From the NCBI RefSeq assembly GCF_000350225.1, contig NW_005179191.1, positions 1 through 64,000 of the forward strand: a stretch of DNA of 64,000 bases, given 5' to 3'. The position numbers were made by a program, and so were the translations under genes. The notes under the pieces are model-generated. The model searched no databases, was not told where the DNA came from, and saw nothing but the letters and a program-made list of their open reading frames with translations. The stretch is from Chondrus crispus (Eukaryota > Rhodophyta > Florideophyceae > Gigartinales > Gigartinaceae). Positions 55,563-64,000 of this stretch are shown here, piece by piece. Every line of letters starts with the position of its first letter. Positions within the stretch are counted from its first letter, which is position 1.

Positions 55563-55620
55563 TCCATTGGTACGGCTACTCCATGGAGTAGCCGTACCAA
55601 TGGACGTCCGTGCACGGACG
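55563..55620. repeat. Two abutting perfect palindromes (42 and 16 bp)
   Basis: 55563-55604 and 55605-55620, centred on CCATGG and GTGCAC. Joining the outer arms over the shared CA restores FRIHWYGYSTDDDIWEPP, a normal chromodomain strand. Confidence 0.95.
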
Positions 55621-55814
55621 ACGACATTTGGGAGCCACCTCACCACGTGGATTACGACACGGTGGTGCGCTACTGCCGTCGCAAACACTTACGGGTGCCC
55701 AGACGCTCGCTATGGGATCGTCCTGACAGCGTGGGTATGCAACACTGAAGACGAATATCCCCGCCTCGCCGAAATGGGGAACAGGCCCACGCCCAGGATT
55801 GTCACACCTTCCTA

Positions 55815-57900
55815 GCGCGGGAGAGCTTGTCGCTAACTCGCGAGTCGAGAATTATCACGGGACCATGTCGCCAGTGTGGTTCGTCTGTCAAGGATGATTA
55901 GCGGACGAACTGGTTGCTGGTCGACATCCGACGCACCCGGCGGGGGTTGCCGGGTAAGTAACCTCGAAAGAGGCGGCACCCCAACCCGCACGTCGAGGGT
56001 GTTCGACTAATCGACCGGACAGGAGAGTGGCAGACACTCGCGTAGCCGAGGAGATAAGTGCTGCTCCGGCGAGGCAGACGCGTATGACTCGCCAAAGCGA
56101 GGTCAGACAACTACTGTACTTGGAAAACCAAGGGCTTCTAACTCGCGTGGCGAGAACGGGCGACTATGAACCCCGATGACGGAGGAACTACAAATCGCCA
56201 TGTCGAGGATTGTCACCTATCAACCTCGATAAGGCGAGAGCGTGACTTACCGTTTCAAGGACGAAAAAGTAATGAACTTGTCGAACGAGTATTTCTCACT
56301 CGCATCACGAGTAAGGTCACCTGGTAACCCCGACAAGGCGAGAGCCTGTCGTCCGCCGGTTCGAGGATGAGAAATTAATGAACTCGACGGAGGAGGATCT
56401 CTCCCTCGCATGTAGAGGAATGTCAAGTATTGACATCGACCAAGCAAGAGCTCTTCACTCGCAGTGTCGAGGTTGAAAACAACATTATGAACGAAATCGC
56501 TTGACGAGGATCCCTCCTCGCATGTCGAGTATGGTCAAATAATAGCCTCGCAAAGCGAGAACGTGAGACTCGCTGGTGTAGCATAAACACCCTCAGCGAT
56601 AGGGCTGTATGCACAGTTCGACCGAGACCCTTGTCGATCGGGAAGACGGGGGTGAAGCGGGACACCAGCTAACGGCACCGGGCAGCGGGCCCGGGTAGCG
56701 TGGTACAGCGGGAACGGGGAGGACGCGGGCACGCACGAGCGCTTCGACGCCTCGACGCCCCGGCGCGGTACTGGGTAACGATCCAGTATCGACGGGTGGA
56801 GGCGGAGCCGGCTCGTGGGCGTACCGCGCGCGTCCTGAACCGGCGCTCGGTGCCGCTCTAAGGTAGTTAGCAAGCGCTACCTCAGAAATAGCGGGAAGTC
56901 GGACCTTGACGGTCGGCGAGTGACAAGTCCGTGCTTGTCCTCCACCACCACCGCCGGTCCGCTCCATATTTAATATACAAAACAATCTATAACACTACAG
57001 TACCGAAGTACTGTAGTGGACTACTGCAGTACAGATCGAACCGTACTGTAATGCTGTCAGCCATCGGGGCTGACAGTACACGTGTGTGCGCTTCCGTCCC
57101 GCGCGTACACATGTACACGTGTACAGCCTGTACCCGAGGGTTACACGTGGCCGCGCGCAGTAGTACTGTAGAGCATCGGGCTCTACAGCACTAGATCCCG
57201 TTGTTGATCTAATCTAACTAAAAAGCCCCGGGGGGGTTATACTACAGCTGGTTCGAGGTTGGAAATCAAATTAATGAACTCGACGGACGAGGATCTCCCC
57301 CTCGCATGTCGACTACAGTCAGCTATTACCTTCGACCACGCGAGGGCTCCCCATCCGCCATCTCGAGGGTGGAACATGAACGAACTCGCTTGACGAGGGG
57401 CGTTCTCCTCGCATGTCGAGTATTGTCCAAGAATAGCCTCGCAAGGCAAGAACGTGAGACTCGCTGGTTCGAGGGTGGAAATCAAATTAATGAACTCTAC
57501 GGACAATGGTCACTCCCTCGCATGTCGAGTATTGTCAAATAATTGACCCCGACCAAGCGAGAGGCCCCCCCGCCAGCTCGAGGTGGAAGCAATCAACGAA
57601 TTCGACGAACGAGGAGCGTTTTCTCGCATGTCGAGTAATGAAAAATAGTAGCCTAGACCAATCGAGAGCTCCCCTGGCTGTTTCGAGGTTAAAACCTTGG
57701 TGAGCTCGACGCACGAGGGAGAAATTAATGCCTCGGCGACCGGGTATCAGGCTTCGACCGCCTTGCCACCAGAGGACTCTCAACTCGCTTGTCGAGGAAT
57801 GAGGAATGGACTGCATCACCGGAGCGGCGCGTGCGTCGTGGACAGACCTCCATCCCCGGCGTTTCCGAGACTGTTAACCCGCATGACGAGTAAGGGAAGT
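55815..57900. repeat. Satellite array, period ~104-113 bp
   Basis: A dozen or more degenerate units marked by GAACTCGACGGACGAGG, CTCGCATGTCGAGTATTGTC and CGCTGGTTCGAGG. Unit starts at 56167, 56274, 56380, 56493, then (after the solo LTR) 57276, 57382, 57492, 57598, 57702. The edges fade into diverged copies. Sub-palindromes CTCGC/GCGAG recur within units. Confidence 0.85.
56577..57246 (-). repeat. Solo LTR, family 1
   Basis: 670 bp TGTAG...CTACA, flanked by the direct repeat GCTGG on both sides (56572-56576 and 57247-57251), a 5-bp target duplication. Inserted in the satellite; more diverged than the two family-1 LTRs above. Confidence 0.95.
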
Positions 57901-58134
57901 AACTGATTTTACCAAATGACAGTCAGACGAAAGGGACGGACTCGCACGCTCGAGATGGGTCAGCTAGTTAATCTAGTACGAGAGGGACTCCCGTGGGACG
58001 GCTACGCCTCCACGTAGTCGCCGACTTGCTCCTCCGGTGCCTCCTCATGGGGTTCGCCCGGAGCGCCACCATCCTCCCTTTCAGCGGGAGTTGTTCCCTC
58101 CGACCCCCCGACCTGAGTTGACTGCACCCCGCCC
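57901..58134. other. Short stretch, nothing identified
   Basis: Separates the satellite from the antisense ORF. No feature seen. Confidence 0.5.
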
Positions 58135-59661
58135 TTAGGGCGAGGGGGATCTCTCCTTCCCGAGGGAGGCGGAGGGGGGCGTACCCGCGACTGTCGCCAC
58201 TGGAGTCTCTTCTCCAGATCCTCCCTCGGCGAAGAGTTGACGCAGCTTGGACCTCATGCGCGGGTTTTGGAACAACGCGCGCAAGTTTGCGTCAGTTAAA
58301 TCAGCTAGTTCGGGCCCCGCTGTTGAAGCCTCTCGCGTCGCAACCGCCGTCCCCCCGTCCATCCCAACGTCGACTGAGGACCCCACCGCGCCGCGTCTCG
58401 CCCTGACGCGAACCGGCTCGCGCGCGCGAGGTTCAGCATCCACTTCGGGTATCTCCTCGCGGGGACGCACGCGGGCGACCTTGCCGCTAACCCTCGTGGT
58501 CGGCCCCGGTTGCCCCAGCAGAAACTCCGGCTGAATGACGCTCAGCGTCCCTGCCGCAATACGGACCCAGTTGCCGGTCAGCGGGTACCGGCGTCGGATT
58601 GTAGACCGGGGGAATGGTTCCTCACTCTTGGATTGTCGAAGTTGTGTCCTTGGTTATAGGGAACGAGGGACCAGTCGACACTGTCATGAAGATCGAGCAA
58701 GGATTGAAGACGATCCTGCAACACGGCAGACCCCAAAACTCTCGCTAGATCGAGACAGCGCAACAACTCCGTGAAGGCCCTCGGGAGGACATACAAGCGC
58801 CCATCGTACGTGGACCCGATGAAACGCTTGGATAGGATCGCCAGCCACTCACTGAGGAAAACCATCCACTTGGGGGATTGCGGGTCCTGTATCATGCTGA
58901 GACCGTGCTACACCAAACAGGGTGGAAGTTCAGCCAGGAAGTCAGCGGGCACTTCGTACTGGTCAAACCACGTCGGCATGTCCGGATACCGAGTGCGCAA
59001 TACCACGCGCTCGAACGAGGTGACCTCCACCCATTCATATGCAATGGAGACTCCCATGCGATTTTGCATGCGAAGCTCAAATTTGAGCTTCCCGTGCATG
59101 ACCGGGTGCTTGCGCCTTTCCAGCTCAACGGCATAATTCGGCGACATCAAAGGCGTGTCCCAGGCCATCATCGACACGGATGGTTCTTCCTCCCGATCGC
59201 GGAGTCCGCCCATGATATGGCGCAAGTTCGAGACGTAACCGCGGTCGTTCTCCTCCCTGTACGCCCACGTGTCCAAGTCCCACCCACGGGGGACTGGACG
59301 ACTGCAGGGGGTACGGCGGATACGCTGTTGGGGGAAGCTGACGAACGCCACTCGCGATTCGGCATTCGTCCGCCTGTATTCAGGGCGTAATTACTCGCTT
59401 GCCACTACTAGCCGGTGACTGAGGACGCGAGAGAACACAGCTTGAAGGCTGAGTCCACCCGGGAGCTCGCCAGACGCTGTCGCATATGTCCGGATTAACT
59501 CGGGATCGCGGAGACCCTCCGGAGAAAGGAACCCTCTCAAACAATAACGGGACGTTGGTCATTGTGTGTCCCCATAACTCACTGGGCTGAGGAGAACGTC
59601 CGCCGTCGAGCGCGTACCGCCCCACCAACATAGTTGCGTACGCGCGTCGGTTGCGTCTCAA
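58135..59661 (-). pseudogene. Antisense accessory ORF between pol and 3' LTR
   Basis: I do not recognise this protein. The best part is a single frame from 59351 to 58578 broken by one TAG at 58908-58910 (Val-stop-His-Gly). It reads WDLDTWAYREENDRGYVSNL, MMAWDTPLMSPNYAVELERR, KLKFELRMQNRMGVSIAYEW and RTRYPDMPTWFDQYEVPADF, then SPKWMVFLSEWLAILSKRF and RAFTELLRCLDLARVLG. Composition is that of a globular protein, unlike shadow frames. Upstream (59661-59380) and downstream (58470-58135, Arg/Pro-rich with DLTDANLRALFQNPRMRSK) frames are probably parts of the same gene after frameshifts. It runs opposite to gag-pol. It could be a captured gene or an element accessory gene. Confidence 0.55.
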
Positions 59662-59974
59662 CGGGATCTTCCGTCTTCTCCGGGAAGGTCGGAGGAATTG
59701 TTCAACCCACCCGAGGCGACAAGGGAAGGTGTATTTGAACTGACGACACAGAAAAAATGAGAGAGAGGAAAAGCGTCAGGGAAAAACAGCACGCGTACGT
59801 GGTGGTCGTGCTGCGAAGCCCGCGTACCAAAAGAATCCTCGCCGAGCCGAGTTACCACCGCGCCGATGCGCGTACAAGGCTGGGCCCACACCCGGGGTAC
59901 TGTACGCGACCATGACAGATACGATTCCGTTGAATCTATGACTCGCGGGACGCTCGACTCTACGAGGGGGGCTA
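59662..59974. other. Upstream of the antisense ORF; polypurine tract
   Basis: Contains the presumed leader of the antisense ORF and, at its right edge, GAGGGGGGCTA immediately before the 3' LTR, the likely polypurine tract. Confidence 0.5.
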
Positions 59975-60692
59975 TGTAGTGCACTAGTACGCCTCCCTCA
60001 ATCGCGAGGCACACGCAGGATGCCACTCTCAACTGGTGCGCATCCCACGTGTATACCACGTATAATCGTGTACATATACCACGTATAGTCGTGTACATAT
60101 ACCACGTGTAATCGTGTAACTACCCACCCAAGCATGGCCGGGTGTAAGCCCTGTCGAAAAACAGACAGCCTGTCACTCCACGTGTATGCGTGTCGATCCC
60201 GACGTGTATATGTGTATCATAATCCTATACAGGGGGTATTGCGTACTGTACAGCGTCTATGCTAGTACGCCGGTATTTATTACCGTGTTTTAATTAAATA
60301 TTATTAACTAATATTATTACGACGTCGACTACTATATAGTCGACGCTCGACCCTATGTAAAGGAGGCACGAAGCCTCGGGTTCTTTTCCCAAGCTTCTGG
60401 AATCTCGGTAGTAGCCTCGCGCCAGTATAGCACAAGCCGTGCTACACTACGCGAGCCCATCTACGACCGCGAGACTCAACCGCTCTACCGCGCGCGCTGC
60501 TACCGAGGATACTAACGGGTTTACAGCGAGAGACGTCCCTACCGCTCCGCCCCCTCTGGGCGATCCCCTATTCTGACCTTCCGTTCTACTACCTAATTGC
60601 GCCTACCGCGCCCAGACCCGTTGCCGGTAACCACAGGGTGGTCTCCGGTACATCCCGCGTTCCGAACATGCGTGCACTGCCCTGAGGATATA
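59975..60692 (+). repeat. LTR, family 2, 3' copy, truncated end
   Basis: Closely matches 47780 to about 48490 and then departs near GCCCTGAGG; the terminal GTGCACGACA is missing. Confidence 0.9.
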
Positions 60693-60957
60693 AAAGTACC
60701 AGCCCTCAAAGTCAAACGACCGCCCTCAAAGTGAAACGACCATAAAATTATTAAAAATTTGGAAAACGGTGCTTAGTTGCCTTCAAAGACAGGTTTCAAG
60801 TAGTTAGAACGCCATAACCTGGACAGGCTTCAAATACGATCGCCAAGAAGATCCCGGATTCGAATTCGCTGCCCAATTTTAAGGCAGGGCGCAAAGGCGC
60901 ATGCGAATCATTTGAGAGGCGGTAGTACAGTACCAATGTAGCTCCCTCATCATCTCC
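60693..60957. other. Short unassigned stretch
   Basis: Two copies of a ~20-bp unit (CCCTCAAAGTSAAACGACC, about 60704-60743), AT-rich. No gene. Confidence 0.5.
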
Positions 60958-62020
60958 TGTAGTGCAATATTGGGCTCTACATGGGGGTGGAACGAAAGGA
61001 AAATAATGGGATATGACAAGTAGTCCGGGTTGGGGGACACACGTGTGAATAATTGCACAGTTTTAATTTTTAATTATTTAATTTAATTTAGTTAATTAGT
61101 TGGCATTAATTTTGCTGACATTAGATTAGATCTAGGATCTAGTGCCGCGAGCTACTGTAGTGGCTCCGGCTGGGCAATATATACCTTAGCCCGCTGACCA
61201 CCAAGTCAGTAAAGGTAACCCGAGTTGCCGGAGTTAGATCTCGCCTTCGGCGAAGACCGCTTCCGTTCACGCGACGTGCTTCACTTCTGCACTGTTAACG
61301 ACATCCTCTCTTGCTCGGGGTCCCCTTTCCTTATCCCTTTACCCTTTTCTATCTCTAATTCCTATCCTTTTCTTTCTCCACCTCTATTTTTCCCTTAATT
61401 GTGTTGGTTCCATTGGAGTCGGTCGCGACCGATCCGGTGTGGGTGTGATTCCCATCGGGCTGCGCGTAGGTGGTAGCGCTGCTAAGGTGTCCTGTTCCGT
61501 CGGAAGGCTGTTGCAACGACGCCTCCTTCGAAGGTCTTATCATACAAGACAGTGTTGGTACCACCAACCGCGATTGCGATCGCATTGGTGTCGGTGTTTT
61601 GCCATCGAGCAACACGTTGGTTGTAGCGTTGCTACACAGTTACGTTCCCGTGGGGTAGTGCTAATCGAGCCACCGTCGAAGACCTTGAATTATACGCAAG
61701 GGGCTGAAGACGCTCGTCGAGCATTGGCCTTACAACCCAGCGAACCGCGGTTACATTCTCGTACACAAGCCCAACCCGCACTCGCCAAGCACAGAAGTCT
61801 TCACAAGCCTCTACTACCATTATCCTCCCGGGCCGGGCATCTTTCCTTAACCCCCCGTCGGAGTGGAGCTACCGTGGGCCGCAAGCTCATACAAGGGGAA
61901 AGGGAGTCTCGAACGCTCCGTAGCGCGTGCCATCGGCAGTGGTTGTTTCTGTTGCTGTTTTTCTTCTTTTTGTTTGACCGTCGGACTGTGTTCGCGGCCT
62001 GCCAGGCACATTGCACTACA
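60958..62020 (+). repeat. LTR, family 3 (1,063 bp)
   Basis: Begins TGTAGTGCAAT and ends ATTGCACTACA, an 11-bp inverted terminal pair. ATATATA box at 61177-61183. Followed after four bases by the primer-binding site. Confidence 0.9.
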
Positions 62021-62024
62021 AAAG

Positions 62025-62070
62025 TGGTCTCCCGACCTAGAATTTCGTGTACAGGAGACCCGACCTAGAA
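62025..62070 (+). other. Primer-binding site plus a second partial copy
   Basis: TGGTCTCCCGACCTAGAA at 62025-62042, then GGAGACCCGACCTAGAA at 62054-62070, a one-base-different 3' portion repeated 28 bp downstream. Confidence 0.8.
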
Positions 62071-62182
62071 ACTGCGTGCGTGGAGACGGACTGCATAAGT
62101 GGTCTCGGTGACGTAAGTTTATTTGACGTATCGTAGTGTCCTCTTTTTTGTTTTGTTTAAGTTCGTTCATTTGTGACGGACC

Positions 62183-64000
62183 ATGTCGACAGTCGCCCCC
62201 GGAGACGTCGGTCCCGGGGCGAGCCGAAGCGGATCGGCAAGGGCGTCCAGGATCCCGCGAGGTCCTCGCACCCGAAGCCAGGCCAATACGGCCACGGATC
62301 CCGAAGGTCAAGAATCCCCGACGGGGATTGAAGCCGACAAGGATAACCTCGAAACCAGGTTACAGAAGATGATCGGCGAAATTCGCCAGGAGAGGAAGAA
62401 GGATCTCGAGGCTGAATTAGCCCTCGTGCACAAGCAACTGGAGTTGCAAACCTCCGAGTTCCACGCCGCGTTGGAAGAGCTGACAGCTCGCGTGGTTCTC
62501 GTCGAGAATTCGCTAACCGATGCGACCAAGGGCCGAGAGCCGGAGGTATTCGAATCGCAGCAGCTCGCCGCCAAGGAAGCGCGGCGAGACGCGAATCAAG
62601 CCCTGGAGACTCTGGCCAAAACAAGGGGCAGCATCGATGATAAATTTGACCGCGCGGCGCGCCGCCTCAAGGACCTTGAGCAGGCTTCGGGCCGGTCAGG
62701 ACCGAGTTTAGAGAAAGGGCCGCTCTCCGGCGAAGAAAGGCCTGAAGACCGAGCGAAGAGGGACAAGTTTGTCCGAATTAGGGACTCCAAAATGAGAAGT
62801 TCCAAGACGGCCAAAGGCCGAAAGAAGAAAGGCCACTGGAGTGATGACCGTGAAAAAGTCGACTCAAATTCGGAGTCGAATGGTTCAGAAGGAAATGGTG
62901 GCGACGGTTCGTCGAACCACTCAGGAAATTCCGACCGACGATCAGCGGAAGGAAATGGAATTTCATCGAATAAGAAGAGCTACAAGAGAGGCGGAATTAC
63001 TTCGTCCGCCTCGCGAAGGGATGTGGACGCAGAGCCAGAAGATATCGCGACGCGACGTGGTCCGCGATGGCAGGAGTTGGAGGAATTAAATCCGACCAAC
63101 TACCTCTTCAAGAAGTTGCTTTCGTATCGGACGTATCGCTTGCGGAACCCGCAGACGTATTTGTCTAGCGGCCGGCGGTCCGCCGTGCGAAAAATTAGAA
63201 GAGACATACCACCGAAGGTGAAGAGTTACAATACGTTCACCGGCGATGATGGCGTGTTAGTTCTAGATTTCTTGGCCAAGCTGGTTCAAGAATTCGACAC
63301 GCAAGAGATGAACGAAGGTCAAGCGATCCGCTTGTTGCCGGAGTTCCTCGGCGGAATAGCCCTAAGACAGTACACTTCTGTGTCACAGACGGCCGGAACC
63401 CACCATGGGAAAATTTACGTCTGGCCGGAGGCTGTGCAATGGGTATTGCGAAGTTTCACGACCGATGAGGCGATCCGCCAAGCCGTGCTCGCCTTGCGAT
63501 AAGTACATCAGAGACCGTCCGAAGACGAGATGGAATTCTATATCCGTCTGACGGACGCAAGCAATCGATGTAGAAACGTTTACTCGATGGAGGAACAAAT
63601 TACGATGTTTATTAAAGGGCTCGACGAGAGTATCAAGCCAATGGTGTCCCAATATCGTTAGGACAATAGGGACTTGTCTTTCCTAAGGCTGGTCAATTAT
63701 GCGAAGGCGCGTGGCTCGGCGAGCCGCGCCCAGGGAAAGAAGTCCAAGAGGGTCACCATCCAAGAGCCAGCGGCGCTGAGGAAGGGGAGCAAGCAGAATT
63801 CCCCGCATGCCGCGCGAAAATTTGCGGCGCTGCCCACCTGGCAGAGTCAATTTTCTGGGTCAGAAGAAGTAAGCTCTCCTAACCCAAATGAGAATGGTTA
63901 TGGAGGGGCGCTTATCGCCGAGGGCGATTTTATTGAATCATCGGAGGGAAACGGCTACGGAGGAGAAGACCCGAGCGGGGCGTCTACAGTAATGAAGCGC
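62183..64000 (+). pseudogene. gag: gag, family 3, partial, two in-frame stops
   Basis: The ATG at 62183 opens an Ala/Ser/Arg-rich start, then a long coiled coil (about residues 50-175, LETRLQKMIGEIRQERKKDL, LHKQLELQTSEF-type heptads). A basic/Ser-rich linker and the gag core follow (SYRTYRLRNPQTYLSSGRR, YNTFTGDDGVLVLDFLAKLV, FLGGIALRQY). TAA at 63500-63502 and TAG at 63658-63660 interrupt an otherwise single frame; FIKGLDESIKPMVSQYR aligns with FIEGLLPAIKPLVLQAR of family 2. The frame is still open at the window edge. No zinc knuckle is reached. Confidence 0.85.

Larger units (their letters stand above)
50934..55748 (+). pseudogene. pol: pol, family 2, copy 2, catalytically dead
   Basis: Protease ILDTGA, then a frameshift into the linker; a stop follows VTNGRS near 51654. 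RT (51959-52902): VDYRRLN is intact, but motif A reads NTLNCNSSYW where the sister has TTLDCNSGFW, so the metal-binding Asp is Asn; YLDD is kept. A double palindrome at 52885-52943 ends the frame. RNase H resumes at about 52955 (LDTDSSDAQLG, ERNYSTTEKE). Integrase: HYHGISGHPGG, CPDCAK; the first catalytic Asp is also Asn (AVNIVGEL versus SIDILGEL); RDNWSQF and VERFNRT remain. The tail (55440-55700) holds a chromodomain split by another double palindrome at 55563-55620. Confidence 0.9.
47780..60692 (+). mobile_element. Long degenerate Ty3/gypsy element, family 2 (12.9 kb)
   Basis: LTR, primer-binding site, gag, pol with chromodomain, ~106-bp satellite interrupted by a solo family-1 LTR, antisense ORF, polypurine tract (GAGGGGG near 59964), then a 3' LTR missing its last ~30 bp. 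Heavily mutated, with catalytic residues lost in RT and integrase. Confidence 0.9.
60958..64000 (+). mobile_element. Ty3/gypsy element, family 3, 5' part
   Basis: LTR, primer-binding site and gag; the rest lies beyond the window. Confidence 0.9.

Noticed and set aside
56050..57760. GGTTCGAGG in the satellite as a Pol III B box or tRNA-like unit
   Set aside because: The trailing CC of the B box is missing and no cloverleaf can be drawn.
55815..57900. CRISPR-like array
   Set aside because: Units are degenerate over their whole length with no conserved repeat/variable spacer pattern, and the context is a eukaryotic retrotransposon.
17657..63660. Reassigned stop codons (alternative genetic code)
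   Set aside because: All three stops occur as clean ends of other genes, and most internal ones are single transitions from the codon kept in sister copies.

Overview
The window is eukaryotic nuclear DNA, densely packed with repeats. There are no operons, ribosome-binding sites or bacterial gene order. The few host-like genes look intronless or intron-poor, one has a TATA box, and chromodomain Ty3/gypsy elements plus Tc1/mariner and pogo/Tigger transposons make up most of the rest. A compact, gene-poor, LTR-rich genome with long poly(C)/poly(G) runs and few introns would suit a florideophyte red alga such as Chondrus. That placement is inference only; oomycetes or other protists are not excluded.

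Region 1 (1-13.7 kb) is a tandem array of four diverging paralogues (1879-3081, 6762-8126, 10848-12119, 12926-13690), each behind a homologous 5' flank. I recognise no known family. The second member is chimeric: it keeps the shared N-terminus, carries an unrelated C-terminus, and the paralogue's own C-terminal codons survive in its 3' flank. A nearly identical 1.1-kb block (138-1240 and 9046-10110) and several minisatellites lie between.

Region 2 (13.7-17.6 kb) holds one small secreted Cys-containing protein gene (15401-14844, minus) and a field of hairpins and mononucleotide runs. Region 3 (17.6-23.2 kb) has a Tc1/mariner element with TIRs (17657-18866), an almost intact pogo/Tigger element with TIRs and TA target duplication (19393-21383), and a broken Myb/SANT-like gene (22335-23175).

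Region 4 (24-64 kb) is a nest of LTR retrotransposons: a minus-strand pol remnant (24068-26490); a large minus-strand element with LTRs at 26491-27153 and 39686-40352, with gag and a pol that has one frameshift; a truncated plus-strand gag-pol (40353-44673); a gag scrap (44674-44978); an LTR plus broken gag (44979-47671); a long degenerate element (47780-60692) carrying a ~106-bp satellite, a solo LTR and an antisense ORF between pol and its 3' LTR; and the 5' part of another element (60958 to the window end). Four of these share one 18-nt primer-binding site.

Two patterns are not explained by ordinary annotation. First, at four loci a short insertion consists of inverted copies of its own two flanks (order L-L'-R'-R) with 2 or 6 bp of the site duplicated. 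In two retrotransposon genes, removing the insertion restores the reading frame exactly. Second, the retroelement coding regions and LTRs carry short hairpins whose stems stay paired between diverged copies, with compensatory base changes at three sites.
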